Below, one piece after another: positions 26,841-35,500 of a stretch of 62,573 bases of DNA (position 1 is its first letter; the number at the start of each line of letters is the position of its first letter). This stretch comes from Gemmatimonadota bacterium (lineage in GTDB: Bacteria > Gemmatimonadota > Gemmatimonadetes > Gemmatimonadales > Gemmatimonadaceae). A model generated the notes under the pieces. That model was not told the DNA's origin. It did not search any database and saw nothing but the letters and a program-made list of their open reading frames with translations. Position numbers and translations under genes: made by a program. The DNA lies in assembly GCA_028287285.1 (NCBI GenBank), contig JAQBPY010000418.1, forward strand, positions 1 to 62,573, written 5' to 3'.

Positions 26841-27956
26841 CTAGTGTGACGTCCCGTTAATAGCTTTCGCAAGTCGGGTCACTTTCGCAAGGATGGAGTC
26901 GGCCGTTGCCGTCCACGTGAATGGGGTGGAGGCCCGGTTGTAGCGCGCAACGAACGTATCAATGCGCTGCACGAGTTCACGGACGGTTCGGAACGAGCCG
27001 CGACGAATCGCGCGCTGGGTGATGAGGCCGAACCAGCGTTCAACCTGGTTGAGCCAGGAGGAATACGTCGGCGTAAAGTGCACACGGTAGCGCGGCCGCC
27101 GCGCCAGCCATGCGCGGACCTTTGCATGCTTGTGCGTCGCGTACTTGTCGAGAATCAGGTGCACCTCGAGATGCGCGGGCACATTCGCGTCGATGTGCTT
27201 GAGAAAGGCGAGAAACTCCTGATGCCGATGCCGGCGTTTACACTGCGCGATCACGTCGCCGGATTGCACGTTGAACGCGGCAAAGAGCGTCGTCGTGCCA
27301 TGCCGGGTATAGCCGTGCGTGACGCCTTCGACATAGCCCAGCCCCAGCGGCAGATTGGGTTGGGTGCGTTCCAGCGCCTGAATTTGGCTCTTCTCATCAA
27401 CACACAAGACGAGGGCATTGTCCGGGGGGTTGAGGTACAAACCGACGACGTCCCGCACTTTCTCGACAAAGAACGGGTCGGTCGAGAGCACGAAGCTTTT
27501 CGTCCGATGCGGCTGTACGCCGAAGAGCGCGAAGTACCGTTGGACGGTGCTCTTGCTGATCCCGGTCTTCGTGGCCACCGACCGCACGCTCCAATGCGTC
27601 GCGTTCGCGGGTTTGGTCTTGAGCACGGTGCGGAGGAGTCGCGCCACCTCGTCGTCATCATGCGTGCGAGGGCGTCCTGATCGGGGCGCGTCGTATAGCC
27701 CGAGCAGCCGCTCGCGCTGAAACCGGCGGCGCCAGTGCCCCACCATGGGGTGGCTGAGACCGATCCGCGCCCCGATCTCGGTGTTCGCCAACCCGTCGGC
27801 CGATAACAGAATGGCCTGCGCCCGCTGCACGAGCGCGTGCGGCAGTGAGCGCGAGGCGGCCCACTGCCGCAATTGCGTCCGCTCGACGGCGGACAGGATG
27901 AGATCGAAGGTGCGCGGCCGGCCGACGAATGCCAGAAGGGCTCCGAAAAGTATCAC
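26841..27956 (-). CDS. IS630-family transposase
   Basis: This 371-aa transposase is intact. It has an N-terminal helix-turn-helix pair (ANTEIGARIGLSHPMVGHWRRRF, then KTGISKSTVQRYFALFGV) and a DDE domain with Asp in VLCVDEKSQ, Asp in LILDKYATHKH and Glu in SSWLNQVERWF. These spacings are those of the IS630/Tc1-mariner superfamily. The stop codon lies within the terminal TA of the element. No frameshift or stop interrupts it, so it could be active. Confidence 0.92.
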   Translation of the reverse strand: MILFGALLAFVGRPRTFDLILSAVERTQLRQWAASRSLPHALVQRAQAILLSADGLANTEIGARIGLSHPMVGHWRRRFQRERLLGLYDAPRSGRPRTHDDDEVARLLRTVLKTKPANATHWSVRSVATKTGISKSTVQRYFALFGVQPHRTKSFVLSTDPFFVEKVRDVVGLYLNPPDNALVLCVDEKSQIQALERTQPNLPLGLGYVEGVTHGYTRHGTTTLFAAFNVQSGDVIAQCKRRHRHQEFLAFLKHIDANVPAHLEVHLILDKYATHKHAKVRAWLARRPRYRVHFTPTYSSWLNQVERWFGLITQRAIRRGSFRTVRELVQRIDTFVARYNRASTPFTWTATADSILAKVTRLAKAINGTSH

Positions 27957-28001
27957 CGGAGCCCTTGCAATATTAATGCTAGTAATTAATGGGACACACT
28001 A
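26842..28001 (-). mobile_element. IS630-family insertion sequence, apparently intact
   Basis: Both ends carry TA (26842-26843 and 28000-28001), the target dinucleotide duplicated by IS630/Tc1 elements. Inside them the inverted ends are GTGTGACGTCCCGTTAAT and, on the other strand, GTGTGTCCCATTAAT; they match apart from a 3-nt gap and one base. A single full-length transposase gene fills the element. Its right end touches the left end of the neighbouring IS5 copy with no spare base. Confidence 0.85.
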
Positions 28002-28867
28002 GAAGTGGTTTCAAAACTGCCGTAGAGCAATCAGCGCATACGCGAGGTACAGAAAGGCACGATAGTGCGCAATCGAGTGGTCGTACCGAACTGTAAGGCG
28101 GCGGCAGTTCAGGAGCCAGACGTTGGTGCGTTCGATGATCCAGCGCCGGCGCTATCGGCGCAGGTGCCGTCCGTCCTGCAAGGGAGGCGTGCGGTCCGAT
28201 TGGTGCGGCGCAATCAGCTGGATGCCGCGCCGCTTCAATCGTTCCCAGAGTTTGCGGCGGTCGTACGCCCGATCTGCGACAATCCGCGGTGGCTTCTGCT
28301 TCGGCCGACCCGGTCCGCGGCGCCGGACGGCTACCGTCGTGAGCGGGTCGTCCGCGAGAGGGCTTTCCGCGCGATTGGCAGACGAAAGGGGCGCTCCGAG
28401 GGGAAGACCCGTGCCGTCGACCAATACCATGCGCTTTGTCCCCTTCCCCGTGCGTGTTTTTGCCGATGCCAGCACCCCTTTTTTCGCCGGGGCGAACGTG
28501 CCGTCCAGGAAGGCGTCACTCCAATCCAACTGGCCGCACGCATCCAGCTCGCTGAGGAAGGCCCGCCACAGCGATCACCACACGTCCTGTCGCTCCCATT
28601 CAGCGAGCCGGCGCCCACAGGTCGCCCCGCTCGCATACGGCGGGGGCACGTCGCGCCAGCGCGCACCCCTCCGCAGCACCCACAAAATCCCTTCCAAACC
28701 ATCCCGATCTGCCGCGCGCGGCCATCCCCCGCGTGGCGGCGCCTTCCCTTTCGGCAATACCGGTGCAATCTTCGCCCACTGTGCTTCGGTTCGCCGCCGC
28801 CGCATGAGGCGCTCGTCGAATCGAGTTATCCATCACACGATTCAACGAGGGTTTTGAAACCACTTCT
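28001..28867 (-). mobile_element. IS5-family (IS427-like) insertion sequence, inactivated
   Basis: The element has perfect 17-bp inverted repeats, AGAAGTGGTTTCAAAAC at 28001-28017 and its complement at 28851-28867. It carries one transposase frame that contains two nonsense codons. The left flank is CTA (shared with the IS630 end) and the right flank is TAG, so the target duplication cannot be read cleanly. Confidence 0.85.
28011..28805 (-). pseudogene. IS5-family transposase with two in-frame stop codons
   Basis: From the ATG at 28805 the frame encodes MRRRRTEAQWAKIAPVLPKG and ILWVLRRGARWRDVPPPY. It hits TGA at 28575-28577 and continues in the same frame with SLWRAFLSELDACGQLDWSD, FLDGTFAPAKKG and IVADRAYDRRKLWERL. 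It then hits TAG at 28152-28154 and finishes with RRRWIIERTNVWLLNCRRL to a TGA at 28011-28013. The 265-codon frame is otherwise undamaged, unlike the usual IS427 layout in which two frames are joined by programmed frameshifting. Point mutation of two codons is the simplest reading. Confidence 0.85.
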
Positions 28868-28988
28868 TAGCCAGGCATCGGGCTATGACCAAGGCAACGT
28901 CATAGGATTGGAGAAGCAGTGTCAACACCGGAATAGAATTGCGCACTTTCACCGGGGAGAATTGCACACTCGGTGGGGAGCGAGCCGG

Positions 28989-29826
28989 TTAGGTCGCGGT
29001 GTCCTCCTTCCCGCGTGACCGGGATGGCTTCTGGGTGTCACGAGCGGTGGACTGGCGCGTTGAGCCGAGTGCCCGATGCAGGGCCGTGTGGTGCCGCATC
29101 CGGAAGCTGTTGCCCCGGATGTTGACGATGTGACAGTGATGGACGAGCCGGTCGATCAGCGCCGCCGCCATGACATCGTCGCCGAAGATCTCGCCCCATT
29201 CCTCGAAGCCCTTGTTCGAGGTCAGGACGGTGGACGCGTGTTCATACCGCCGAGACATCAGCTGAAAGAACAACATCGCGCCGGTCCGACTGATCGGGAG
29301 ATAGCCGATTTCATCGACGATCAGGAGCGACGGAACGCTGAGCGTCTTCATGCGATGCAGGAGCCGACCCGCCTGACTCGCCTCTTCGAGAGAGGTAATG
29401 AGATCACCGAGTGTCCCGTAGTACACGCGGCGTCCACTTTCGGCAGCGGCGATCGCGAGGCTGATGGCGAGATGGGTCTTGCCGACGCCGGGTGGTCCGA
29501 GGAACACGACATTCTCCTTGCGCTCGAGAAAGCCCAGGGTGTGTAAACTCTCCAGCTGCTCGCGTTTCACGGACGGCTGAAAGGAGAAGTCGAAGTCCGC
29601 GAGGGTCTTCACGGCGGCAAGCGGGACGAGCGCATGGCCGCGTCGAGTCGACGATGATGCGCAGCGCGATCTGTGCGGCGAGCAGCGCCGAGAGCGCGGC
29701 CGGGGCTTTGAGGGAGCCGCCATCGAGGCCCCTCAGAATCTCATCGAGCGCTTCGAGGGCGCCCGGCATCTTGAGATCGGCGAGTTGGGCGCGCAGTTGA
29801 TCCCGGAGCGAGGGCGTCGCTTTCAT
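28989..29826 (-). pseudogene. istB: IstB transposition helper ATPase, frameshifted
   Basis: The start MKATPSLRDQLRAQLADLKMPGALEALDEIL at 29826 is the normal IstB N-terminus and overlaps the istA stop by 4 nt. Around 29640-29680 the reading moves to another frame, from which VKTLADFDFSFQPSVKREQL continues. Walker A is FLGPPGVGKTHLA, Walker B is LLIVDEIGYLP and the sensor is STVLTSNKGFEEW. A fragment between (RLDAAMRSSRLP) reads in a third frame, so two compensating-type indels are likely. The ATPase core is intact but detached from its N-terminus, which probably inactivates the element unless the shift is a sequencing error. Confidence 0.75.
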
Positions 29827-30869
29827 CCGGTCACCGCCTCGACCAGCTCCTGATAGGAGGCGAGCCCGCGCTGCTCGACGACGACACTCGGCACCGTCGG
29901 CGCGAGGAGATGCGGCGCGGTCCGTCGTGTCGTGCGGTCGACTGGCAGTACGAGCGGACGATAGCCTCGCGCGGCGAGCGGCTGGAGATGCCGCAGCTCC
30001 TCCGTCTCAAAGCGCACACGCGGCACCACGCCCGTCGTGCGGTGCGTCCGCACATTCGCCACGAGGTCCAGCCAGCGCTGCCGCTGATCATCGAGATCCG
30101 CATCGCCGATGAATTCGCGGCCGTAGAAGAAATTGCTGCGCACGTAGCGAATCGGACGCTCCACCTTGCCTTTCGTTTTGGCGCGATACGGCCGACAGGC
30201 GCGAATCCGAAAACCCCAGTGCGACGCAAACCGGAGGAACTCTGGATTCTCCAGGAGCCGCCCGCCATCCGCACGCTGGTCGTCGAGGATGACGGCCTTC
30301 ATCTGATCGAAGAGCAACTCCTTGGGGACGCCGCCGAAATAGGCGAAGGCCTCTTCCAAGCCACTCACCACCGTCGCCATCGTTTGCCGTGGGTAGAACT
30401 TGAGCCAGAGCAGTCGGGAGTAGCCGAGGACGACGACGAGTGCATACCGCTTGCCCCACGGCAATCGAAACTCGGCGAAGTCAACCTGCGCCTGATGGCC
30501 GGGGTCGGTCTCGTACCGCACGACCGGATCGGGCGCGGGCTGCGGTCGAACGCGAGCGACATACTCCCGCACTTGGGTAATCCCGCCCGGATAGCCGGCG
30601 GCGCGGAGCTCATCATATATGCGCACCGCCGAGAGCTCCGGATACGCCTCGAGCCGTGCGGTGATGATCGGGTGAAAGGAATCGAGCTGGGTCGCACGCG
30701 GCGACGACCGACGTGGCGTGGCGGCGGTGAGATCGCGGGTCAGCTGGCCGGTCGCGATCCAGCAGTGCACCACGCGTCGGCTGACGCCGAGCCGCTGGGC
30801 GATGGCCAGCTTCGAGAGACCTTCATCGAGCAGATGCTGAAGTAACACGAGGGTATCCCATCCGTACAC
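29823..30869 (-). CDS. istA: IS21-family transposase IstA
   Basis: The 348-aa transposase has an N-terminal helix-turn-helix (LSKLAIAQRLGVSRRVVHCWI) and an rve-type integrase core. The catalytic region includes HQAQVDFAEFRLPWG (Asp), ELLFDQMKAVI (Asp) and AKTKGKVERPIRYVRSNFF (Glu). It is at the short end for IstA, with a brief C-terminal tail. The stop overlaps the istB start by 4 nt, the normal IS21 arrangement. Confidence 0.9.
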   Translation of the reverse strand: MYGWDTLVLLQHLLDEGLSKLAIAQRLGVSRRVVHCWIATGQLTRDLTAATPRRSSPRATQLDSFHPIITARLEAYPELSAVRIYDELRAAGYPGGITQVREYVARVRPQPAPDPVVRYETDPGHQAQVDFAEFRLPWGKRYALVVVLGYSRLLWLKFYPRQTMATVVSGLEEAFAYFGGVPKELLFDQMKAVILDDQRADGGRLLENPEFLRFASHWGFRIRACRPYRAKTKGKVERPIRYVRSNFFYGREFIGDADLDDQRQRWLDLVANVRTHRTTGVVPRVRFETEELRHLQPLAARGYRPLVLPVDRTTRRTAPHLLAPTVPSVVVEQRGLASYQELVEAVTG

Positions 30870-31309
30870 GGTGCCTCGCCTCTGAGCAGGAGGGAGGCGA
30901 ATGTGCCAACGGGGCCGGACAGATGCCCACTCCTGGGCTCAGAGCATCCGCCGGCAGGCGGGGGCTCCGAGTGTGCAATTCTCGCCGGTGAATCTGCGCA
31001 ATTTCACGCCGGTGCTAACAAGCAGCACAGTTGGACATAATTCCTTCACGATATCACAGGACACAGAAGGACGACGTAGATGTATCTGATCGACTGATCA
31101 TCCACTGCTTCCAGATAGGTCTCAAAAAGATAGCCGTGTCGTTCGGGAAACAACTCGACGTGGGGACAGTTGCCACTGACGTTGAACATGCGCACTGGCC
31201 ATTACTCCGAGCATGTCCATGTAGATTCGCCGCCCTAGCGATGGACGGTCTCGCGTCGGAGTATGTTCCTCGCTTAGTTGATATTCAGGCGATCCAAGTG
31301 TGATCCGGC

Positions 31310-31809
31310 TTACGCCGCGGCGGAGTTGTTGGTCGAGAATATGCGCGCTAACGCGAGCTTGAACAATGGCGGCGAGCGATACTCGTTCACGCAGCGACAC
31401 TGGTGCTCGGCGGTCCACAGCGCCGCCGCATACCGGCGGAGCTTCTGATCGCTCCTTTTCAAGCGTCATGCGATGGGGCTTCGCCTCCAGCCGTGCCATC
31501 GCGCTCTCGATCAAGTTCCTGGTGCGGAAATTCACGCCGAGTTCAGTGAACGCCTTAAGCTGGCTGCAGCGTCGTTGGTCTCGTCAAGCCCTTCGACCAT
31601 ACTCGCGGCGGCGGATTCGTTAAGCCCGCGCAATTCCTGATAGACCGCCCGAGCGCGCGCTTCGCATCGCCATACATGGCATGCGCGGCTTCGAGCTCCA
31701 ACACCACGCCGGCTGTTTCGCCACGTAGCTCACGACGTTTCTCGCACTTGTGCCACTGGCACCGTTTGGTTCTCTACCGTGCGACCGCGCTGGACACCGA
31801 GCGTGTGAC
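31310..31809 (-). pseudogene. IS256-family (Mutator) transposase C-terminal wreck
   Basis: Minus-strand pieces in different frames give GRTVENQTV, CQWHKCEKRRELRGE, MYGDAKRALG, LNESAAASMVEGLDETN, LGVNFRTRNLIESAMARLEAK and SDQKLRRYAAALWTAEHQCRCVNEYR, ending at a TAA at 31310-31312. This order of blocks is that of the C-terminal third of IS256-type transposases. At least three frame changes are needed. The N-terminal part is missing; it gives way directly to an IS3 wreck. Confidence 0.7.
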
Positions 31810-32880
31810 CTAGGGTAGGGCCGCTACGGCGAGCGGTCGCGGGGTGAAGTAGGCGGCGTCAGTGGTGCGGTTCTCAGGGCTCAAATGGGGATGGCGCGTG
31901 TTGTAGAGTGTGAGATACCAGCGGCAGAGACTGAGTCGTAGACGTGCAAAAATACCTCATCGCACTTACGCGAGCGCCAGAGTGTTCGACAAAGACGATG
32001 TCGCGCCAGTAGCCTTGCCATCCATGCTGACGTGGATCCCGTGCTCGAGGAGCCCGGGGTTAACTACGCGCTTTGATCGGTATTGAAGATCTACGGACGA
32101 CCGTACCGCGCCAAAGCCTCTTGATGGCAGCGATGCAGAACGCACTGTGAAGCGTGATCGAGACGCACCGAGTTATGACGCGCCGACTCGCCCAGTCGAG
32201 CACCGCGGCGAGATAGATAAGGCCGTGCGCCATCGCGATGTACGTGACGTCCATCGCCCACACCTCGTTCGGGCGAGTGATCGACCCGCAAAGCTACGGA
32301 TACACCGGATGCGCACGGTGCCGGCAACTCGCGCCCGGTTGCGGGCAGATCGCTGCGATGCCCTTGTGCTGCATCAGCGTGCCGATGCGGTGGCCCACGC
32401 CCGGGAACTCGCTGCGCAGAAGTCGGCAGAGCATGCGAGCGTTCGCAAAGGGAAAGTCCAGGTGCAGTCCGTCGATCTGCCGCCTCAGGTCCCGATCGGA
32501 CTCGCCATCGGGCGAGGCATGGGATAGGCTACCCTCGGCTGAATGCCTAGCGCCTCGGCCTGCCGAGTGATCGAGAGCACGTGCGTGCGGTCGATCATCG
32601 CTTGGTGCTCAGCAAACTGGCCTTGCTGAGCGCGTGTTCTAAAAAATCATTCTCGAGCGCGAGCTCGCCGATCTTTGCATGGAGCGTTTTTGACATCGAC
32701 TACCGGTCCGGTGGGCGCTCCGGCACCAACACGCTGGCCGCTCGGGCCAGCAACTGGATTTTTCAAGCGGGGTAGACATCGTAATTCGGCGAGGATTCCT
32801 TCGTTTCGCCAGTAGCCAAGGCGACCTTAGCCTTGAAGGCGATGACGTGATTGCGAGCGCGCGTCTGAAGCATCGCGGAA
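31810..32880 (-). pseudogene. IS3-family element wreck (orfA and orfB remains)
   Basis: Read on the minus strand from about 32880, the order is RARNHVIAFKAKVALATGE (orfA start), MSKTLHAKIGELALENDFLEHALSKA (orfA end) and MIDRTHVLSITRQAEALGI (orfB start). Then come FPFANARMLCRLLRSE, VWAMDVTYIAMAHGLIYLAA (catalytic Asp), VSMDGKGYWRDIVFVEH, CDEVFLHVYDSVSAA and LYNTRHPHLSPENRTTDAAYF, with a stop at 31810-31812. Numerous frameshifts separate the blocks. It is a different IS3 subgroup from the 22287-23261 element. Confidence 0.75.
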
Positions 32881-32985
32881 CTCCTTGAAGCTCGCGAACA
32901 TGTCGCCTGTGGAGCTCTTGTCTAGTTATCCAGCCTGTTCAGAATCATGATACACTTCTCCACGCGTGCACTTACCCTATGATTC

Positions 32986-33002
32986 GTTTTGAAACTACTT
33001 CC
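32986..33002. repeat. Solitary IS5-like terminal repeat
   Basis: GTTTTGAAACTACTTCC matches the right end of the IS5 copy (GTTTTGAAACCACTTCT) at 15 of 17 positions, without a transposase attached. It lies between the IS3 wreck and the HD-GYP gene and probably marks a former insertion or deletion junction. Confidence 0.5.
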
Positions 33003-33019
33003 AAGTCAGCAGAGGCGTA

Positions 33020-34351
33020 CTACCGGCCATCAGACGCGATCAGCTTGAGAATACTGCTGTGTGACGCTGAGCGATTGATCGGCGGAAATAATGATATCCA
33101 AAAATTATTTTCAAGAAGTTGATCCGTGATATGCGGATCGAACTGACGCCCCCTGCACCTGACCAATTCAGCGCGAACTTCGACCTCACCCAATGGGCCT
33201 CGGTACGGACGTTTCGTTGTCATCGCATCTAGCGTATCAGCGAACATAATGACTCGAGATGCCAGTGGGATAGCATCTCCTCTCAAGCCATCGGGATAGC
33301 CTGTCCCATCCCAATTTTCGTGATGATGACGAACCGATGGAACCATATCTCGTAAAGTCGTCATGGTTGCAACGAGATTCGCACCGTCTACCGGATGTTC
33401 CTTAATGATCGCCCACTCCTCCGGAGTCAGCCTGTCCTCTTTTGCAAGAATCGGAGCATACTTGTCGTATATTTTCCCCACGTCGTGTAACAGAGCAGCG
33501 GTGCCAATCCTCTCAACCTCACCCGACGGCATTCTCAACAATCGAGCAATGTGTACCGCATAGTCTTTGACGCGTCGTGAGTGTCCAGATGTGTACGGAT
33601 CGCGCGCTTCAATCGATTTAACCATCAGTTCGAGAAGCTCGCGGTTTGTTTGCGCAAGCTCAAGGTTTATGATGTTCATCTGGCGAAGTCCAAGAATAGG
33701 AAGCCAGAGAAGCGCTGCGATCATCGGGCCATAGTTCGCGTAAGCCCAAGCAAATGTAAAAACAATCGGGCCCGCCAAGATGTCTAAGCCGATAGTAGCC
33801 CTATTATTTTCCATCCACACATGGCGCGTCGCGACACCTGAGGAAAGAGCAATGATATGGCTAACCAATAAGGTATTTATTGCGACGGTTACAAAGTACG
33901 CGGCCAGCATGGGAATACCAATCAGTACAGTAGCGTGCGCCACACTAAACTGATTAAGCTGAAACAGGCTTACCCCGCCCATTGCGCGATATACGAGGAT
34001 TGCAACGGAATACGCGCAAGTCAGCTGACCAATGTTGAACAGTGTCTTCTTTGGATCTTTCCTCCGAGCCATTTCGCCAATAAGACGTGCAACAGGAATG
34101 GCCAAAAGTGCCGCAAAGTTCGGCACAAGTAGCACAGCAGTCATGTAGGGGATGAATGCGATAGATCCGGAGGCACCCTTAGGCAGTAAGAACGCCATGA
34201 GCTCCCCGGTTAGCGCGAATGCGGCAAGCGTGCCAACGGTTCGCACGCTCCAATCCGGGTCGGGAGGTGCGTACATCCAAAGTGCGCAGGCTGCCACCGC
34301 AGCAAGGACGCACACAACACGGATAAAGGAGCTAGGTCTCATCGCTTCCAA
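33020..34351 (-). CDS. Membrane-bound HD-GYP domain protein (putative cyclic-di-GMP phosphodiesterase)
   Basis: The 443-aa protein has seven or eight hydrophobic segments in residues 1-225. A linker leads to an HD-GYP domain: GHSRRVKDYAVHIARLL, the HD pair in LLHDVGKIYDKYAP, HPVDGANL, the HHExxDGxGYP block HHHENWDGTGYPDGL, and ADTLDAMTTKRPYR. All metal ligands expected of an active HD-GYP phosphodiesterase appear present. The membrane part is a MASE-type sensor by topology but not one I can name. G+C is much lower than in the flanking operons, and the gene sits at the right edge of the IS island, suggesting horizontal origin. Confidence 0.85.
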   Translation of the reverse strand: MEAMRPSSFIRVVCVLAAVAACALWMYAPPDPDWSVRTVGTLAAFALTGELMAFLLPKGASGSIAFIPYMTAVLLVPNFAALLAIPVARLIGEMARRKDPKKTLFNIGQLTCAYSVAILVYRAMGGVSLFQLNQFSVAHATVLIGIPMLAAYFVTVAINTLLVSHIIALSSGVATRHVWMENNRATIGLDILAGPIVFTFAWAYANYGPMIAALLWLPILGLRQMNIINLELAQTNRELLELMVKSIEARDPYTSGHSRRVKDYAVHIARLLRMPSGEVERIGTAALLHDVGKIYDKYAPILAKEDRLTPEEWAIIKEHPVDGANLVATMTTLRDMVPSVRHHHENWDGTGYPDGLRGDAIPLASRVIMFADTLDAMTTKRPYRGPLGEVEVRAELVRCRGRQFDPHITDQLLENNFWISLFPPINRSASHSSILKLIASDGR

Positions 34352-34475
34352 GGGGCTTCGACGGCCCTTCTGTCATACTCATATCAACCCCAACCGTTCA
34401 AGCCGGCAAAACTAATCGCAGAAAAAATCCACGCGAGAAGACTATCCATTTGCGTCACCCCCATCATGAGAAAGT

Positions 34476-34490
34476 CGTGGAATGTCCACG
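34476..34490. promoter_or_regulatory. Short perfect inverted repeat
   Basis: CGTGGA-ATG-TCCACG lies in the 225-nt gap between the HD-GYP start (34351) and the end of the next minus-strand gene (34577). It could be an operator for the HD-GYP gene, about 125 nt upstream, or be fortuitous. No other feature was seen in this gap. Confidence 0.25.
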
Positions 34491-34576
34491 CCAGTCCAGA
34501 TTGTTGGCTCCGCTATTCCCTGTGATTCCGCTTGCTAAATCCGCTCTACAGAAGGGCGCGTCGAAAAGTTACGGTC

Positions 34577-35362
34577 TCAAAACTCCACCCACCGGTTCGT
34601 TGCATCCAGGACCGCCAGCACCGAAGCAGTCTCGATGCCATCCTTGATTTCCGCACTCCCCGTGAGCAGCGCAGAATCGTGCCCTGACCGCGTCGTCAAC
34701 GCCACGAACACAAACTCCCGCTCGAACGCCTCGAAGGTCTTCGCACCCTCGAACACCAGCGCCCGGCCATCCGCCTCCGACTTCTGGATCGCCGCACACG
34801 CCGCCTTCGCCGACGTCTCCGCACGCAACCGGTCGCTGCTCTGACCAGTGGCCTCCCCCACGAACATCTCCTCACCCCGCCGCAGCGTCACACTGCACGT
34901 CATCCCACTCTTCCGCGACCGCGTGATCTCCACATCCTCGAAGTAGAGACGACGCTTCGTACTCTTCGCCGACATCGGCTCCTCGGGTGCCCGTACCACG
35001 GCAACGCCGGACATCGGAGTCATCCGCGATGCTCGCATCGCCTCTGCCGCCGGACCCTCACTCGTCGCCACCGAAATCTTCTTGTGGCTCACGCGCATCC
35101 CCAACTGCGCAAGCAACGCACTCTCCACATTGCGCACGGTCTGCTTCGGCGACACCTCGGTCGTCGTCAGCACATGCACCTCCGCTACCTCTCCATTCTC
35201 GGCCGGTATGATCCGGACGTTCAGTACCCCCGGCAACGTGGCCAACAGTTCTTCGGCCTTCTGGATCGGCAGCACCGTCCCCGCAATAGAGGAAGAGCCG
35301 TCGCCCGGACGCGAAGGATCTGAGGCGGGAGCACTATTTGGCTGTGCCGACACCGTCAACAA
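34577..35362 (-). CDS. Conserved protein of unknown function, possible two-domain RNA/nucleotide-binding protein
   Basis: This 261-aa protein is not a family I can name. Residues about 30-100 (AEELLATLPGVLNVRII, then TVRNVESALLAQLGMRVSHKKISVA) have an ACT-like or heavy-metal-domain-like alternation of strand and helix. Residues about 140-260 start RRLYFEDVEITRSRKSGMTCSVTLRRGEEMFVGEATG, followed by RAETSAKAACAAIQK, which resembles the helix-strand plan of small RNA-binding folds. There is no signal peptide. It lies 138 nt downstream of the sigma-54 regulator on the same strand, possibly in the same transcript. Confidence 0.65.
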   Translation of the reverse strand: MLTVSAQPNSAPASDPSRPGDGSSSIAGTVLPIQKAEELLATLPGVLNVRIIPAENGEVAEVHVLTTTEVSPKQTVRNVESALLAQLGMRVSHKKISVATSEGPAAEAMRASRMTPMSGVAVVRAPEEPMSAKSTKRRLYFEDVEITRSRKSGMTCSVTLRRGEEMFVGEATGQSSDRLRAETSAKAACAAIQKSEADGRALVFEGAKTFEAFEREFVFVALTTRSGHDSALLTGSAEIKDGIETASVLAVLDATNRWVEF

Positions 35363-35500
35363 TGTTGTAGGGGTTGGATCTTTTGGGAGGGAAGTACCAG
35401 GAGCGTCACTGCGCCGTGCGCCTATTCACGCTCTAGCGGGCCATCCTCGGCGCGCTACGAATCCCGGTGCGGCTTGATATGAGAGAAAATTTAGGTCCGC

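Larger units (their letters stand above)
28920..31020 (-). mobile_element. IS21-family insertion sequence with target duplication
   Basis: The 2101-bp element is bounded by 54-bp imperfect inverted repeats (28920-28973 and 30967-31020, 45 of 54 positions identical). The repeats start TGTCAACACCGG and TGTTAGCACCGG and contain two internal blocks ending in GAATTGCACACTCGG. The 5-bp direct repeat AGCAG flanks it at 28915-28919 and 31021-31025, within the 4-8 bp range of IS21. It carries overlapping istA and istB on the minus strand. Confidence 0.92.
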
